A stretch of DNA of 64,000 bases from Silicimonas sp963779765. GTDB taxonomy: Bacteria > Pseudomonadota > Alphaproteobacteria > Rhodobacterales > Rhodobacteraceae. Positions 1 to 8,515 of this stretch are shown here, one piece after another. The stretch covers positions 992,001 through 1,056,000 of the forward strand of contig CAVZZP010000001.1 of the NCBI GenBank assembly GCA_963779765.1. Reading direction: 5' to 3'. Position numbers and translations under genes: made by a program. Every line of letters begins with the position of its first letter. The first letter of the stretch is position 1. Under the pieces are notes generated by a model, which was not told where the DNA came from, did no database searches, and worked only from the letters and a program-made list of their open reading frames with translations.

Positions 1-1
1 G

Positions 2-1231
2 CTTGAGAACCTCGTCCGCGACATCGAGGCGTCGGACGGCGAGCTTCTGGTAACGCTGGCCGACAAGAACGCCTTCAAGGTCGGCGGCAACATCGGCACG
101 GCGGAAGGCTCGGTGGTCTATCGCAACGAGTTGTTCGAGCTGATCCAGTATGCGCCGACCACCGAGAAGGTGCATCGGACCCCTCTGCTGATCTTCCCGC
201 CCTGGATCAACAGGTTCTACATCCTCGACCTGAAGCCGCAGAACAGCCTGATCCGCTGGATCGTCGACCAAGGCTATACGCTCTTCGTCGTGTCCTGGAA
301 GAACCCCGACGCCAGCTACCGCGACTTCGGCATGGACGATTACGTCGAGAAGGGCTTCCTGACGGCCATCGAGCAGGTCAAGGACATCACCGCAGAGAAG
401 AAGGTCAACGTCATCGGCTATTGCATTGCCGGCACGACGCTGGCTCTGACTCTGGCCCTGATGAAAAAGCGGAAGGACACCTCTGTCGCCTCGGCCACCT
501 TCTTTACGACGCTTACCGATTTCGAAGATCAGGGTGAGGTCGGCGTCTTCCTGTCGAACGATTTCGTCGATTCGATCGAGGAACAGGTTCAGCGCGTCGG
601 CGTGCTGGAAAGCTTCATCATGAGCCGGACGTTCAGCTATCTGCGTTCGAACGACCTGATCTATGGCCCCGCCATCCGCAGCTATATGATGGGAGAGGCT
701 CCGCCAGCCTTCGACCTTCTCTTCTGGAACGGCGATGGTACGAACCTTCCCGCCCGCATGGCCATCGAATACCTGCGCGGCCTATGCCAGGAGAACCGCT
801 TCGCCCGCGACGGCTTCCCCGTATTGGGCGAGACCGTGCGGATAGGGGACGTCAGCGTGCCGCTTTGCTCGGTTGCTTGCGAAACCGATCACATCGCCGC
901 ATGGCCGTCGTGCTATCAAGGTGTCCGCCGTATGGGCAGCAAGGACAGGACCTTCATCCTGTCCGAAAGCGGGCACATCGCGGGAATCGTGAACCCGCCC
1001 TCCAAGAAGAAGTACGGGCACTACGTCAACGACGACTGGCCAGAGAGCCCGTCGGACTGGCGCGAGGCGGCCCAACACAACGAAGGGTCCTGGTGGCCGA
1101 CGTGGGAGGCGTGGCTTGCGGGACGGTCGGGCGCGATGGTCGCAGCACGTACACCCGGCAACGCGGCTGGACATTCGGTCCTTGCGGCGGCACCGGGCAC
1201 CTATGTGACCGAGCATCCTGCCCTGATCTGA
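2..1231 (+). CDS. phaC: class I poly(3-hydroxyalkanoate) synthase, 5' end outside window
   Basis: Polymerises (R)-3-hydroxyacyl-CoA into PHA granules in the cytoplasm. The frame is open from the left edge, so about 410 C-terminal residues are seen and the start lies outside the window. The lipase-like box GYCIAGT carries the catalytic Cys (codon 422-424). The catalytic Asp lies in CETDHIAAW and the catalytic His in SESGHIAG, so the whole triad is present. A phasin gene and PhaR-type sites follow on the same strand, as in other Rhodobacterales. The TGA is at 1229-1231. Confidence 0.96.
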   Translation, partial: LENLVRDIEASDGELLVTLADKNAFKVGGNIGTAEGSVVYRNELFELIQYAPTTEKVHRTPLLIFPPWINRFYILDLKPQNSLIRWIVDQGYTLFVVSWKNPDASYRDFGMDDYVEKGFLTAIEQVKDITAEKKVNVIGYCIAGTTLALTLALMKKRKDTSVASATFFTTLTDFEDQGEVGVFLSNDFVDSIEEQVQRVGVLESFIMSRTFSYLRSNDLIYGPAIRSYMMGEAPPAFDLLFWNGDGTNLPARMAIEYLRGLCQENRFARDGFPVLGETVRIGDVSVPLCSVACETDHIAAWPSCYQGVRRMGSKDRTFILSESGHIAGIVNPPSKKKYGHYVNDDWPESPSDWREAAQHNEGSWWPTWEAWLAGRSGAMVAARTPGNAAGHSVLAAAPGTYVTEHPALI

Positions 1232-1248
1232 GAGAATTTTTTAGTTCG

Positions 1249-1269
1249 AAAGCCCCTTTTGGGGGCCTT
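1249..1269 (+). terminator. weak hairpin after phaC
   Basis: AAGCCCC, a TTTT loop and GGGGGCCTT form an imperfect stem with a bulge, 18 nt after the phaC stop. No good U-run follows, so it is probably a leaky terminator or an mRNA 3' end. Confidence 0.45.
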
Positions 1270-1310
1270 AAATTCATCTACCACGTTGATTAAAAACGAT
1301 TAGTATTTTT

Positions 1311-1350
1311 TGCTGCACTGCAGCATGACCTCTTGATTTCTGCGGTGCAG
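1311..1350 (+). promoter_or_regulatory. two PhaR-type operator sites upstream of the phasin gene
   Basis: CTGCACTGCAG (1313-1323) and CTGCGGTGCAG (1340-1350) both fit CTGC-N3-GCAG, the site type described for the PHA repressor PhaR in Rhodobacter and Paracoccus. The first sits in a perfect 15-bp palindrome, TGCTGCACTGCAGCA. The sites are 27 bp apart (centre to centre), on the same face after about 2.5 turns. They lie 66-103 bp upstream of the phasin ATG in the phaC-phaP gap. Repression relieved by nascent PHA is inferred from the known system. Confidence 0.7.
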
Positions 1351-1415
1351 CGTGTATGTATTGTGCACACGCAGCAACGCGGGTCCTCCCCGCCAGCTAA
1401 CCAGGAGAGAGACCA

Positions 1416-1863
1416 ATGGCCAAAGCTACTCAAGACTACACGAAGATGATGAAAGACATGATGGGCGCGTTCCCCGTGGACACCTCCGCGATGCAGGAAG
1501 CGTTCAAGACGCAAGCCTCGTTCGCCGACCGCATGTCCAAGGTTGTTCTGGAAGCCGCCGAGAAGTCGACCGAGATTTCCGCCAGCTGGACCAAAGCCAC
1601 CATCGGCAAGCTGGGCGTCGTGACCAACGTCAAGGAAGACCCGGCGGACTACACGAAAGCCATGACCGACTTCGCTTCGGCCCAGGCCGAGATGAGCGCC
1701 GAGTTCGATGGCGTCCTTCGCCGAGATCGCGAAGAAGGTCCAGATGGAAACCGTCGAGTTGATGCTCGCCGCTGGCAAGGACATGGGTGACGACGCCACG
1801 AAGGCTGTCAAGAAAGCCACCGACGACATGACCGCCGCCGCGAAGAAAGCGACCGTCAAGTAA
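1416..1863 (+). CDS. phaP: phasin, PHA granule-associated protein (frame broken by one extra base)
   Basis: Small amphipathic helical protein that coats PHA granules. It starts at ATG 1416 after the AGGAGAG Shine-Dalgarno. MAKATQDYTKMMKDMMGAF and the downstream text match phasin_2 proteins of Rhodobacteraceae. The frame breaks at GAGTTCGATG (1701-1710). One base fewer gives ...AES-MASFAEIAKKVQMET... and runs to TAA 1861-1863, for about 148 residues, the usual family length. As written the protein would stop at 1790 after 124 residues with an unrelated tail. A strong terminator follows. Probably a sequencing error (see findings) rather than a pseudogene. Confidence 0.85.
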
Positions 1864-1910
1864 GATTTCGAGTTCAGATCGCCAACTCCTCCCTGTTGGC
1901 ATCTTACCTC

Positions 1911-1938
1911 AGGCGGGCCCTAGCGGCCCGCCTTTTTT
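1911..1938 (+). terminator. rho-independent terminator of the phasin gene
   Basis: A perfect 9-bp stem AGGCGGGCC / GGCCCGCCT with loop CTAGC is followed by a run of T. It lies 48 nt after the phasin stop and just before the convergent permease gene. Confidence 0.9.
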
Positions 1939-1950
1939 ATGGATCGGGTC

Positions 1951-2805
1951 TTAGCCGGGCGACATGCCCCGCAACCTTTCCGACCTGCGCCGAAGGATTT
2001 CCAGCGTTGCCAGCAGCAGGATCGACAGCGCGACAAGGATCGTCGCCACGGCGAGGATCGTCGGGCTGATCTGCTCCCTCAGACCCGTGAACATCTGCCA
2101 GGGCAGCGTCTTCTGCCCCGCCGAGCCCACGAAGAGAACGACGACAACCTCGTCGAACGACGTGATGAAGGCGAAGAGACCGCCAGAAATGACGCCGGGC
2201 AGGATCAGCGGCATCTGCACCCTGAAGAACGTCGTCACCGGATCCGCACCCAGGTTCGCCGAGGCTCGCGTCAGTGAACGATCGAACCCGACGAGCGTCG
2301 CAGTCACCGTGATGATGACGAAGGGAATGCCCAGTGCCGCATGGGCCAGGACGACTCCCCAATAGGTGCCCTGAAGGCCGATGCGCGAATAGAAGAAGTA
2401 CATTCCCGCGGCCGAGATGATGAGCGGTACAATCATTGGCGAGATCAGCACCGCCATGATCACCCGCCTGAACGGCACGTGCTGCTGGCTGAGCCCTATC
2501 GCTGCCAAGGTGCCGAAACCCACGGACAGGATCGTCGCCATCGGCGCGATGCGGAAAGAGTTCCACAGCGCCTGTTGCCAGTCGTTGTTCGTAAAGAAGT
2601 CACGGTAGTGCTTCAGCGAGTATCCGTCCGGGTCGAGCGCCAACATCTTCGGCGTGAAGGTGAAGAAGTCCTCGGCGTTGAACGACAACGGAATGATGAC
2701 CGCGATCGGAGCGATCAGGAAGAAGAAGATCAGCCCGCAAATAAAACGGAAGGAATAGTACCAGACACGCTGACCGGTCGTGGCATAGATCGGCAGTCCG
2801 CTCAT
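1951..2805 (-). CDS. PotC-type ABC permease, putative creatine/polyamine-type importer
   Basis: 284-residue inner-membrane permease, the PotC-like half of a type I importer, with about six membrane helices. The first is at roughly 16-38 (LIFFFLIAPIAVIIPLSF). The cytoplasmic EAA loop that contacts the ATPase is visible as ASANLGADPVTTFFRVQMP. It is the last gene of the creatinase-ABC operon and starts 1 nt after the stop of the partner permease, so the two are probably translationally coupled. Substrate is inferred from the linked creatinase; putrescine or spermidine cannot be excluded from sequence. Confidence 0.88.
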   Translation of the reverse strand: MSGLPIYATTGQRVWYYSFRFICGLIFFFLIAPIAVIIPLSFNAEDFFTFTPKMLALDPDGYSLKHYRDFFTNNDWQQALWNSFRIAPMATILSVGFGTLAAIGLSQQHVPFRRVIMAVLISPMIVPLIISAAGMYFFYSRIGLQGTYWGVVLAHAALGIPFVIITVTATLVGFDRSLTRASANLGADPVTTFFRVQMPLILPGVISGGLFAFITSFDEVVVVLFVGSAGQKTLPWQMFTGLREQISPTILAVATILVALSILLLATLEILRRRSERLRGMSPG

Positions 2806-2806
2806 C

Positions 2807-4528
2807 TCAGCCTCCCAGCTTCACGTTGTCGATCCCGACCATGCGGTCATAGGTGTAGTAGAGCATAAGGACCGCCGCGAGGAGGATGGTGCCGAGAGCA
2901 GCCGCCAACCCCCAGTTCAGCGAGGACGAGATGTGATAGGCGATCCGGTTCGAAATGAAGACCCCGGAGGTGCCGCCGACCAGTTCGGGCGTGATGTAGT
3001 AGCCGATGGACAGGATGAAGACGAGGATCGACCCCGCCCCGATTCCCGGAACCGAGTTCGGAAAGTAGACGCGCCAGAACGCCGTCCAGTCCGTCGCCCC
3101 CAGGCTCTTTGCGGCGCGAACGTAGGTCACCGGGATCGTCTTCATCACGGAATAGAGCGGCAGGATCATGAACGGCAGCAGGATGTGCGTCATGGCGATG
3201 ATCGTGCCGGTCTGGTTGTTGATGAGGACCAGGCGCCCCGTGTTGCTGACGATGCCGATCCAGACCAACAGGTCGTTGATGACCCCTTGCTGCTGAAGAA
3301 GGATCTTCCATGCGCTCGTCCGCACCAGCAGTGACGTCCAGAACGGCAACAGGACGAGGATCATCAGCAGGTTCGCCGACCGCAGCGGCAGGTTGGCCAG
3401 AAGCCACGCGACGGGATAGCCGAGGATGATGCAGCTGATCGTGATGACCATGGACATGATCAGCGTGCGCTGGAACAGCATCAGGTAAATGCTCTCACGA
3501 TCCGGACGCTTCTCGATGCCGCTCGGCGTGAGCTGAAGGTCGATGGCATTCAGGAAGTACCCCATCGTGTACTCGCTCGAGTAGGTGCGCAGGGTGTTCC
3601 ACACCTCGGCCTCGCCCCAGCCGTCGTCCATCTCGACGAAGGCCGCGCGATAATCGACCGAAGGCAGGTCCGCCTCCGCCGCCGTGCGAAGCTGATCGGC
3701 ACCCGGCCCGGCGTAAGTCGCAAGCGCCTCCAGCGTCGCGTCGCGTTCCAGATCGACGCTCAGTGCGGCGTAGACGGCCTCCCAAGGCTCTTCCTCGGCC
3801 ACGACATCCTCGTCGATCAGCGCGGTGTAGACCGCCCAGGCGGTGTAGGCGCGCGTCGTGCGTGGAAGAATCTGCGCGATTTCAGCGGAAGGCGCGAACG
3901 CGATGTCTCCGCCCGTGGGTTCGGCCGTCAGGGCGTTCACTCGCGCGCGCTCGGACTTCAGAAGGGCGTCGTCGCTGTCATCTGCGTTGTTCATCAGGTC
4001 GTACCAGAACCCGGCGTCGCCCCAGCTTTCGTCGATACCCTCCAGCGCGTCCTGGGTCACTTCGCCTATGTCGTCCAGCCGCCGGCCCGACGAGCGGAAC
4101 AGCGAACTGACGCCGGCACTTTCATAGTTGAGGCGGGTGCCAAGCTGGGTGTGCTTCTTCGCCTCTGCAGCCAGGAACAGATCGAAGTAAAGATCCTCGA
4201 AGGTCGGCTCGCCCGGCACTTCCAGCGAAGACTGGTCCAACCCCGCGACGGTCTGCGGCAGCGTATCGGCGACGATGCGGTTCTCGACCGACCGGAACAG
4301 CATGTCAGCTATCGGCGCGATGAACGTGACGAGAATGAAGATGAGAAGCGGCGAAACCAGCAGGAGCGCCCGCATCTTCTCACGACGAAGCGCGCGGTTG
4401 AGGCTGGTCTTCAGCGGCGTGCCATCGGCGGCGAGAACCGGGCCCGCCTCGGCGCGGTCGGCCGTCCGAAGCGCATTGTCGGGTGTGGCGCCCGTGATCT
4501 GGTCCGGTCCTGTCGCCGCGTCCGTCAT
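2807..4528 (-). CDS. PotB-type ABC permease with a large periplasmic insertion
   Basis: 573-residue permease, about twice the usual 280-300 of PotB. Helix 1 is at about 53-77 (ALLLVSPLLIFILVTFIAP). A soluble, acidic stretch of about 270 residues (roughly 80-350) comes before helix 2 (MLFQRTLIMSMVITISC). From there the standard PotB core follows, with EAA loop AAKSLGATDWTAFWRVYFP at about 472-490. By topology the insert is periplasmic. The ATG (4526-4528) overlaps the DUF1330 stop as ATGA. The start choice is supported by that overlap and by a hydrophilic N-terminus rather than a signal peptide. Confidence 0.87.
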   Translation of the reverse strand: MTDAATGPDQITGATPDNALRTADRAEAGPVLAADGTPLKTSLNRALRREKMRALLLVSPLLIFILVTFIAPIADMLFRSVENRIVADTLPQTVAGLDQSSLEVPGEPTFEDLYFDLFLAAEAKKHTQLGTRLNYESAGVSSLFRSSGRRLDDIGEVTQDALEGIDESWGDAGFWYDLMNNADDSDDALLKSERARVNALTAEPTGGDIAFAPSAEIAQILPRTTRAYTAWAVYTALIDEDVVAEEEPWEAVYAALSVDLERDATLEALATYAGPGADQLRTAAEADLPSVDYRAAFVEMDDGWGEAEVWNTLRTYSSEYTMGYFLNAIDLQLTPSGIEKRPDRESIYLMLFQRTLIMSMVITISCIILGYPVAWLLANLPLRSANLLMILVLLPFWTSLLVRTSAWKILLQQQGVINDLLVWIGIVSNTGRLVLINNQTGTIIAMTHILLPFMILPLYSVMKTIPVTYVRAAKSLGATDWTAFWRVYFPNSVPGIGAGSILVFILSIGYYITPELVGGTSGVFISNRIAYHISSSLNWGLAAALGTILLAAVLMLYYTYDRMVGIDNVKLGG

Positions 4529-4818
4529 TCGCCGTGTCCCTCGACGACGAGGATGGTGCTGTCGGCTGTACGACGGCGGATGTCGGCGACCTCCTGGTAG
4601 TCGGGGTCGTGGTACGCCTTGAGGGCGGCCTCGTATGACGGAAATTCTATCACGACATGCCGGGCATGGGCCTCGCCCTCGACGATCTCGCCTTGTCCGC
4701 CTCTCACGATGAAGCGCCCGCCGAGGCCTTCGAGGATCGGCGTGTCCCGCGTGACGTACTCCTTGTACGCCTCGGGATCGCGGACCGTGATGTGACCGAT
4801 GATATAGCCTTTCGGCAT
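4525..4818 (-). CDS. DUF1330 domain protein in the creatinase-ABC operon
   Basis: 97-residue protein of the DUF1330 family (dimeric ferredoxin-like fold). MPKGYIIGHITVRDPEAYKEY and the closing region VVIEFPSYEAALKAYHDP are typical. No enzymatic residue pattern allows a function call. It lies between the binding-protein gene and the permeases and overlaps the PotB-type start by ATGA, so it is made with the transporter. A link to creatine or guanidino metabolism is only inferred from position. Confidence 0.8.
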   Translation of the reverse strand: MPKGYIIGHITVRDPEAYKEYVTRDTPILEGLGGRFIVRGGQGEIVEGEAHARHVVIEFPSYEAALKAYHDPDYQEVADIRRRTADSTILVVEGHGE

Positions 4819-4838
4819 GACGTCCCCCTCGATGATGT

Positions 4839-4860
4839 GCGGGGCCCCGAAGGGCCCCGC
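4839..4860 (-). terminator. intercistronic UUCG hairpin after the ABC binding-protein gene
   Basis: Read on the minus strand, GCGGGGCCC-TTCG-GGGCCCCGC is a perfect 9-bp stem with a C(UUCG)G tetraloop. It starts 12 nt after the binding-protein stop, and no U-run follows. It is more likely an mRNA-stabilising or partial-termination element than a full terminator. Confidence 0.7.
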
Positions 4861-4871
4861 GCGACGTCGAA

Positions 4872-5993
4872 TTACTGCGACAGCCAGTTCTGGAAGCGGG
4901 CTTCCACGTCGTCCTGGTTGTCAGCCCACCACTCGATGTTGTTGACCAGATAGTTCTTCTGGTTATCGGGGTTGGTGGGCATATGCGGCGCCATCTCGAT
5001 GCCGAGGTCGGCATGGGTCGAGACGAGCGGCTGCGACGAGGCGCGCGCCGGGCCGTACGAGATGTACTTGGCCTGATCCGCCAGACGCTGCGTGTCGGTG
5101 GCATAGTTCAGGAAGTGCATCACGCGGTTGAGGCGCGGCTCGTCGAGCCCTTCGGGAACGATCCAGCCGTCGAAGTCGAAGACCTGCCAGTCCCAGAGCA
5201 TCGCGATCGGCTGGTTCTGCTCGGCGATGGCCGAGAACAGACGACCGTTGTAGGTCGAGCCCATGACGACTTCGCCGTCGGCGAGAAGCTGAGGCGTCTC
5301 GGCTCCGGCGGACCACCAGATGACGTCGTCCTTGATCGTGTCGAGCTTGGCGAGCGCACGCTCGACCCCGTCGTCGTCCAGCACATCGTAAAGCTCTTCC
5401 TTGGCGACTCCGTCGCAGAGCAGGGCCCACTCGATGTTTTTCTTCGGACGCTTTTCAAGCGCGCGCTTGCCGGGGAAGGTCTCGGTGTCGAAGATCGCGC
5501 ACAGGCTGTCAGGCGTTGCGCCGTTCCATTCGGCCACGTCCGTACGATAGCCGAAGGTGGTCGAGAAAACGATCTGCGGGATGAAGCAGTCGTTGATCGC
5601 GCTGTCACCGAAGTCTTCCGAGGCAGCCGTTCCATCGGGAGCCGCAGCCAGGGTCTCGTCCAGGTCGACTTCCATCGCGAGGCCTTCGTCGCACAAACGC
5701 TGGCTGTCCGGACCTTCGACGTCGACGAGATCGTAGGTCATGTTCCCGGCTTCCGAAGCGGCGCGGATCTTGGCCGTCAACTCGTTCGAGCTTTCATCCC
5801 ATGTGACGCTGACGCCAGTCGCCGCTGTATAAGGCTCGGTATAAGCCTTCTGCTGGCTGGACTGATAGGCGCCGCCCCAGGACATGATGGTCATCGAATC
5901 CGCGCAGTTCTCGCAGGGTGGCATGTCCTGCGCACCCACGATCGCGGGTGCGAAGGCCAAAGCCGTCGATGCCAAAAGTATTCTCAGTTTCAT
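4872..5993 (-). CDS. PotD-type periplasmic binding protein, putative creatine-binding
   Basis: 373-residue ABC solute-binding protein of the spermidine/putrescine (PotD) class. A clear signal peptide MKLRILLASTALAFAPAIVGA precedes a possible disulfide pair CENC at mature residues about 6-9. MSWGGAYQSSQQKAY near the N-terminus and the NGRLFSAIAEQNQPI region are typical of the family. Start chosen at 5993 because GGGAG lies about 8 nt upstream and the signal peptide begins there; the frame is open further upstream but without family sequence. Co-transcribed with creatinase and the ATPase, which suggests creatine or a related guanidino acid as ligand. Confidence 0.88.
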   Translation of the reverse strand: MKLRILLASTALAFAPAIVGAQDMPPCENCADSMTIMSWGGAYQSSQQKAYTEPYTAATGVSVTWDESSNELTAKIRAASEAGNMTYDLVDVEGPDSQRLCDEGLAMEVDLDETLAAAPDGTAASEDFGDSAINDCFIPQIVFSTTFGYRTDVAEWNGATPDSLCAIFDTETFPGKRALEKRPKKNIEWALLCDGVAKEELYDVLDDDGVERALAKLDTIKDDVIWWSAGAETPQLLADGEVVMGSTYNGRLFSAIAEQNQPIAMLWDWQVFDFDGWIVPEGLDEPRLNRVMHFLNYATDTQRLADQAKYISYGPARASSQPLVSTHADLGIEMAPHMPTNPDNQKNYLVNNIEWWADNQDDVEARFQNWLSQ

Positions 5994-6069
5994 ATTCAAT
6001 CTCCCAGTCGTTGTACCCGTTAATGTCACTTGGCCGATGCGCCCCGGGCCGGGCGCGCCGGTGATCCGC

Positions 6070-7212
6070 TCAGGCGTCCAGCGCCCGGCAATCGGACGGA
6101 AGCCAGCCGATCTCGATCTGGCGGCCCGGCTCGAGCCGAACCTGATCGGGTGCGTTCCGTGTCTTGACGACGAAATCGTCCTTGCCCGCAACCCGTAGCC
6201 GCGTGCGGAAGATGTCGCCCATGTAGATGAATTCGAGCACCTCGGCGTGAAGCGTGTGCGCGCCAGGCATCAGCCGGTCCTTGTTGAACTCGACACGCTC
6301 GGGCCGGATAGAAACAAGCGTCTTTTCGCCCGGTTTCGTGACGTTCACGGGCTTGGCGTCGATCAGGTCGCCCGACGTCAGGCGCACGGTGCAGCGGTCG
6401 CCGTCGATCTTGTCGATAACGCCCGAAAGCGTGTTGTTCTCGCCGATGAACTGCGCCACAAAACTGTTCTCGGGTTCTTCGTAAAGTTTGTCCGGGGGCG
6501 CCAACTGCTGGATCCGGCCATCGTCGAAGACTGCCACGCGATCCGACATGGTCAACGCCTCGGTCTGGTCGTGCGTCACATAGACCGTGGTGATGCCCAG
6601 AGAATGTGCGAGGTTCGTGATCTCGAACTGCATGTGCTCGCGCAACTGCTTGTCGAGAGCGCCGAGGGGTTCGTCCATGAGCACGAGCTGGGGCTCGAAG
6701 ACCAGCGCCCGAGCTAGAGCGACGCGCTGCTGCTGGCCGCCCGAAAGCTGCGCCGGACGGCGCCCGCCGAAGGCACCCATCTGCACCATGTCTAGAGCGC
6801 TCTTCACGCGCTCTTCCCGAGCGGACTTGTCGACCTTTCGCACTTCAAGCGGGAAGGCCAGGTTCTCGGCGACGGTCATGTGCGGGAAAAGAGCGTAGTT
6901 CTGAAACACCATGCCGATACCGCGCTTGTGCGGCGGGATGTTGTTGATCGGCCGCCCATCGAGAAGGATCTCTCCGTGCGTCGCGGTCTCGAACCCGGCC
7001 AGCATCATCAGGCAGGTTGTCTTGCCCGACCCCGAGGGCCCCAGCATCGTCAGGAATTCGCCTTTGCCGATAGAGAGGTTCAGATCCTTTACGACAAGCG
7101 TTTCGCCGTCGTAGCTCTTCTGCACATGGTCGAATACGACGAACTCGTCTGTGCCGTCTCTCACGTCGGACAATCCCCCCGGATCCCTGCTGCTTTCCCG
7201 CGATTTCAACAC
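6070..7212 (-). CDS. PotA-type ABC transporter ATPase
   Basis: 380-residue ATP-binding subunit. Walker A is GPSGSGKTT, the signature is LSGGQQQRVALARAL, Walker B is LVLMDEPLGALD, the switch His is in YVTHDQTEA, and a C-terminal TOBE-like region follows (from about 280). The start given is GTG 7210-7212; a second GTG about 48 nt downstream (VRDGTDE) is also possible because homology begins near FVVFDHVQKSYDG. It lies between creatinase and the binding-protein gene and powers this importer. Confidence 0.9.
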   Translation of the reverse strand: MLKSRESSRDPGGLSDVRDGTDEFVVFDHVQKSYDGETLVVKDLNLSIGKGEFLTMLGPSGSGKTTCLMMLAGFETATHGEILLDGRPINNIPPHKRGIGMVFQNYALFPHMTVAENLAFPLEVRKVDKSAREERVKSALDMVQMGAFGGRRPAQLSGGQQQRVALARALVFEPQLVLMDEPLGALDKQLREHMQFEITNLAHSLGITTVYVTHDQTEALTMSDRVAVFDDGRIQQLAPPDKLYEEPENSFVAQFIGENNTLSGVIDKIDGDRCTVRLTSGDLIDAKPVNVTKPGEKTLVSIRPERVEFNKDRLMPGAHTLHAEVLEFIYMGDIFRTRLRVAGKDDFVVKTRNAPDQVRLEPGRQIEIGWLPSDCRALDA

Positions 7213-7306
7213 GATGCGGGCTCCGAGTGCAACTTTCCCCTAAGGTAAGGTCGCCTCGACCCTCGTTTACGGCACTCCTGATGCGGATTCCGGCATCTCG
7301 ACGGCG

Positions 7307-8515
7307 TCATGCGGAAATCGTGTTCGCTTCGGGACCGTAGGGGAACCCCGTGATATCCACGGCGCCGCTTTCATTCAGGACGAGGATGTCGTGCTCGCGA
7401 TATCCGCCCGCGCCACGCTGGCCCTCTGGGATCGTCAGCATCGGTTCCATCGAGACGACCATGCCGGGTTCAAGCACTGTGTCGATGTCTTCGCGTAGCT
7501 CAAGACCCGCTTCTCGCCCGTAATAGTGACTGAGAATGCCGAAGGAGTGGCCGTATCCGAAGGTCCGGTACTGCAGCAAACCCTCATCAGCGAAGAAGCG
7601 GTTGATCTCGGCGCAGATGCCCGAACATGTGGCGCCAGGGCGGATCAGGCTCATCCCAAGCTCGTGTGCTCCGACGTTCGCCTGCCAGACCCTCAGCGTT
7701 TCGGCATCCGGCTCGCCGAGGTGTAGCGTTCGTTCGAGCGCCGTATAGTAGCCCGAGATCATCGGAAAGGTGTTGAGGCTGAGAAGGTCTCCTGCCGAAA
7801 GCTTCCGCGCCGTGACCGGGTTATGCGCTCCGTCGGTGTTCAGCCCCGACTGAAACCAGACCCAGGTGTCCCGATATTCGGCCTCGGGGAACGCCTCTGC
7901 AATCGCCAACTCCATCGCGTCCCGTCCCGCCATCGCCACGTCGATTTCGCGCGTGCCGACCCGGATGGCGTCGCGGATCGCTGCGCCGCCGATGTCGGCG
8001 ATGCGGGCACCTTCGGTGATGAGACTGATCTCGGCCGGGGACTTGATCATTCGCGCCCGCATGACGTCCGGCGCGATGTCGACCAGCTCGGACAGACCCA
8101 GCATCTCGCGTGCGGCACGCTCGGACGCCAGTGTCATGTGGTCGCCCTCAATCCCCATGCGATCAACGCGGCCCAGGACCGAGGCTACCGCGCGCCAGTA
8201 GTTGTTTCGCTGCCAGTCCGTATAAATCACGTTGTCCGTGACCGACCGCCGCCAGGGTTGGCCCAAGTCGATGTTGGCCGAGATGGTCGTGCAGCGGTCT
8301 GGCGTCACGACACAGCCGTAGGGCCGTCCGAAGCTGCAATAGAGAAAGCCCGAGTAGTAGGCGATGTTGTGCATCGAGGTGAAGAGAACGGCGGGAACGT
8401 CGCGCTTGGCCATGATGGCCCTCAATGTCGAAAGACGCGCGTCGTATTCATCGCGGCCGAACGGCAGGGTGGCCTTTTCCCCGTTTTCAAGTGTCAGGAA
8501 GTCAGGTCGGGTCAT
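7307..8515 (-). CDS. creatinase (creatine amidinohydrolase, EC 3.5.3.3)
   Basis: Hydrolyses creatine to sarcosine and urea in the cytoplasm. The 402 residues match the 403 of Pseudomonas putida creatinase and align almost without gaps by eye: HNIAYYSGFLYCSFGRPY, GLNTDGAHNPV, GYGHSFGILSHYYGREAG. Active-site residues of the family are all present: Phe62, Arg64, His231, Tyr257, Glu261, Arg334, Glu357. It is a pita-bread (M24) fold without metal ligands. The start at 8515 has GGAG upstream; an in-frame extension to 8605 has no family sequence. First gene of the operon with the PotABCD-type transporter. Confidence 0.93.
   Translation of the reverse strand: MTRPDFLTLENGEKATLPFGRDEYDARLSTLRAIMAKRDVPAVLFTSMHNIAYYSGFLYCSFGRPYGCVVTPDRCTTISANIDLGQPWRRSVTDNVIYTDWQRNNYWRAVASVLGRVDRMGIEGDHMTLASERAAREMLGLSELVDIAPDVMRARMIKSPAEISLITEGARIADIGGAAIRDAIRVGTREIDVAMAGRDAMELAIAEAFPEAEYRDTWVWFQSGLNTDGAHNPVTARKLSAGDLLSLNTFPMISGYYTALERTLHLGEPDAETLRVWQANVGAHELGMSLIRPGATCSGICAEINRFFADEGLLQYRTFGYGHSFGILSHYYGREAGLELREDIDTVLEPGMVVSMEPMLTIPEGQRGAGGYREHDILVLNESGAVDITGFPYGPEANTISA

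Noticed and set aside
1416..1790. Shortened 124-residue phasin as a real variant
   Set aside because: The frame after 1707 is unlike any phasin, while the next frame restores the full family C-terminus; sequence error is simpler.
7307..8515. DMSP lyase DddP or Xaa-Pro peptidase for the M24-fold enzyme
   Set aside because: Metal ligands of those families are absent and the creatinase active-site residues and length match throughout.
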